A stretch of DNA of 64,000 bases from an uncultured Pelagibacteraceae bacterium (GTDB lineage Bacteria > Pseudomonadota > Alphaproteobacteria > Pelagibacterales > Pelagibacteraceae). A program made the translations under genes and the position numbers. The notes beneath the pieces are model-generated. The model saw nothing but the letters and a program-made list of their open reading frames with translations, searched no databases and was not told the origin of the DNA. Of the stretch, positions 62,666 to 64,000 are shown one piece after another (positions within the stretch are counted from its first letter, which is position 1; the number at the start of each line of letters is the position of its first letter). The stretch lies in NCBI GenBank assembly GCA_902574035.1, contig CACGMC010000002.1, positions 1 to 64,000 of the forward strand, in the 5' to 3' direction.

Positions 62666-63809
62666 AATATTTCTAAAATTAATTATCACGTATTTTGTTT
62701 TAACTACCCAAGTTTTTCCAAACCCAAAAGTTGATGTAAAAACTGCAATATTATTAGATTACGACTCTAATGAAATTATTTATGAATTAGAACCTGATAT
62801 GAGTATTTACCCAGCCTCAATGACAAAAATTATGACGTCAATAATAGTTTTTGACTTATTAAAAGAGAATAAACTTTCTATGGACGATAAGTTTATAATT
62901 TCAGAAAAAGCCTGGCGTTTATCTCAAAGTGGTTACTCTTCGATGTTTCTAATGATTAACGATGAAGTTACTGTTGAAAATTTATTAAAAGGTATAATTA
63001 TTGCTTCGGGTAATGATGCTTGTGTAGCGATAGCCGAAGGAATAGCTGGTTCAGAAGAAAATTTCGCAGATATTATGAATGAGAAAGCAAGTGAAATTGG
63101 AATGACCAATTCAAACTTTGCAAATTCCTCGGGGATAAATGATCCTGATAATTATTCAACTGTAAGAGACATAGCAATAATGTCACAATACCTAATTAAA
63201 AAACATCCAGAATATTATGAGTTATTTAAAGAAACTGAATTTACTTGGGATAGAACAGGCGGTGATCCTATATCTCAAGGTAACAGAAATCCTTTGTTGT
63301 ATAAAAGGGTTGGGGTTGATGGAATTAAAACTGGATACTTAGCTGTAGAAAAATATTCTTTAGCTAGTTCAATGAAAAGAGAAGAAAGAAGATTAATAGC
63401 AGTAGCAAGTGGTTTTCAAACTAAAAGCGCAAGATCAATCGGTTCTTTAAAAATTTTAAGTTGGGGTTTCAGAAATACAGATACCTATATGATTTCAAAA
63501 AAAAATGAAACTATTTTTTCTGTAAAATCCTGGTTGGGAAAAAAAACTGACATAAAAGGAATTACTAAGGAAGATATTTTTTTGACATTAAAAAAAAAGG
63601 AGGCAAGAAATTTAAAGGTTTTTTTAAAATATAATGGTCCTATAAAAGCACCAATCTCTAAGGATCAAGAAATAGCTAAAATAGAAGTTTTTGTTAAAGA
63701 TGACTTAATCAAGAAAGTTCCTGTTTATGCATCTGAAGAAGTGAAAAAAGTTAATGTTTTTAAAAGTTTATTTATGTCATTGAACTACTTGATTTGGGGA
63801 GATGTATAA
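62658..63809 (+). CDS. D-alanyl-D-alanine carboxypeptidase (PBP5/6, DacC/DacF type)
   Basis: This exported low-molecular-weight penicillin-binding protein trims the terminal D-Ala of peptidoglycan peptides. The 383-aa protein has a signal peptide (KLIITYFVLTTQVFPN), the active-site SxxK in YPASMTKIMTS near residue 54, the SxN motif as ASGNDA near 115, and the KTG motif in VDGIKTGYL near 222. A C-terminal PBP5-type beta domain follows. It overlaps both neighbours by 8 bp (SPOR protein and tmk), in line with a single operon. Confidence 0.93.
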   Translation: MIKIFLKLIITYFVLTTQVFPNPKVDVKTAILLDYDSNEIIYELEPDMSIYPASMTKIMTSIIVFDLLKENKLSMDDKFIISEKAWRLSQSGYSSMFLMINDEVTVENLLKGIIIASGNDACVAIAEGIAGSEENFADIMNEKASEIGMTNSNFANSSGINDPDNYSTVRDIAIMSQYLIKKHPEYYELFKETEFTWDRTGGDPISQGNRNPLLYKRVGVDGIKTGYLAVEKYSLASSMKREERRLIAVASGFQTKSARSIGSLKILSWGFRNTDTYMISKKNETIFSVKSWLGKKTDIKGITKEDIFLTLKKKEARNLKVFLKYNGPIKAPISKDQEIAKIEVFVKDDLIKKVPVYASEEVKKVNVFKSLFMSLNYLIWGDV

Positions 63810-64000
63810 AAAAAGTTTTTTCATTGTTTTTGAGGGCATCGAAGGTAGTGGAAAATCTTTCCAAGCTAGAATTTTATATAACAAATTAAAAAAAAAAAAT
63901 AAAAATGTTATTATTACTAGGGAACCAGGTGGTACGAGAAGCGCTGAAATTATTCGCAAGATTATTCTTAAAGATTATTTTGAAAAAAATAAAAAAATTA
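63802..64000 (+). CDS. tmk: Thymidylate kinase, 3'-truncated by window end
   Basis: Only the first 66 codons are in the window. The N-terminus MYKKSFFIVFEGIEGSGKSFQARILYNKL contains the P-loop EGIEGSGKS, and VIITREPGGTRSAEIIRKIIL contains the DR[Y/E]-equivalent region with REPGGT, both diagnostic of Tmk, which phosphorylates dTMP. The ATG lies inside the last codons of the carboxypeptidase gene. Confidence 0.93.
   Translation, partial: MYKKSFFIVFEGIEGSGKSFQARILYNKLKKKNKNVIITREPGGTRSAEIIRKIILKDYFEKNKKI

Noticed and set aside
1-64000. Search for CRISPR arrays, prophage, IS elements, toxin-antitoxin pairs and restriction systems
   Set aside because: No regularly spaced repeats, transposase, integrase, phage structural or defence genes were seen; nearly every base is assigned to conserved metabolic or housekeeping genes.

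Overview
This window looks like a chromosome segment from a streamlined marine alphaproteobacterium of the SAR11 clade ('Candidatus Pelagibacter'-like). The evidence is very AT-rich DNA, almost no intergenic space, many ATGA/TAATG gene overlaps, lysine- and asparagine-rich proteins, a large share of periplasmic-binding-protein ABC transporters (glycerol-type, Zn, glycine betaine/proline, Fe(III), general amino acids), and a DmdA-type GcvT-fold methyltransferase beside a MetF-like gene. The lineage is inferred from gene content and style; no database search was possible. I see no prophage, IS element, CRISPR array, toxin-antitoxin pair or recognisable defence island.

Layout. 1-1.7 kb: end of a glycerol-type ABC transporter operon (two permeases plus a DUF2160 protein). 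1.7-4.3 kb: gap, converging on pyk, with an unlisted 53-aa ORF coupled to pyk. 4.3-9.1 kb: yjbQ, the proteasome-like Anbu peptidase divergent from a circularly permuted ATP-grasp gene, then a two-gene glucosylglycerate-type compatible-solute module. 9.1-12.2 kb: zinc regulon (znuA divergent from znuC-znuB-zur) with two Zur-type palindromes in the shared promoter. 12.2-16 kb: two ProX paralogues and ProW (no ATPase in the window) and a BASS transporter. 16-20.3 kb: a hairpin-rich stretch, a strong Fur-type box and an Fe(III) ABC operon containing a tiny Cys-motif protein. 20.3-23.5 kb: MetF-like plus DmdA-like proteins, tRNA-Arg, trmB, and a cis-CaaD-type tautomerase with all six catalytic residues. 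23.5-28 kb: aapJQMP amino-acid transporter, with adjacent palindromes in the leader and an internal terminator after the binding-protein gene. 28-64 kb: mostly housekeeping genes: cysK-like, XRE regulator, tRNA-Asn and tRNA-Cys, valS, ilvD, manC, xth, erpA, dgt, argS-nagZ-scpAB-tatABC-serS, yajC-secDF, puuD-like, uvrA, ssb, gyrA, coaD, cyclophilin, tgt, tRNA-Lys, an M48 protease, DUF502, recG, sdhE, tRNA-Ser, then mltB-rlpA-dac-tmk.

How the genes work together. The first half is dominated by nutrient acquisition with metal-responsive control (Zur and Fur sites seen in the sequence) and osmolyte handling (uptake by ProX/ProW, synthesis by the GpgS/GpgP pair). The second half carries translation, chromosome segregation, Sec/Tat export and cell-wall remodelling in runs that look like long operons. 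The points most worth checking are the cis-CaaD homologue, the Cys microprotein in the iron operon, the hairpin array before the Fur box, the reduced Anbu module, the missing zinc cysteines in Tgt, and the eroded RlpA-like domain.
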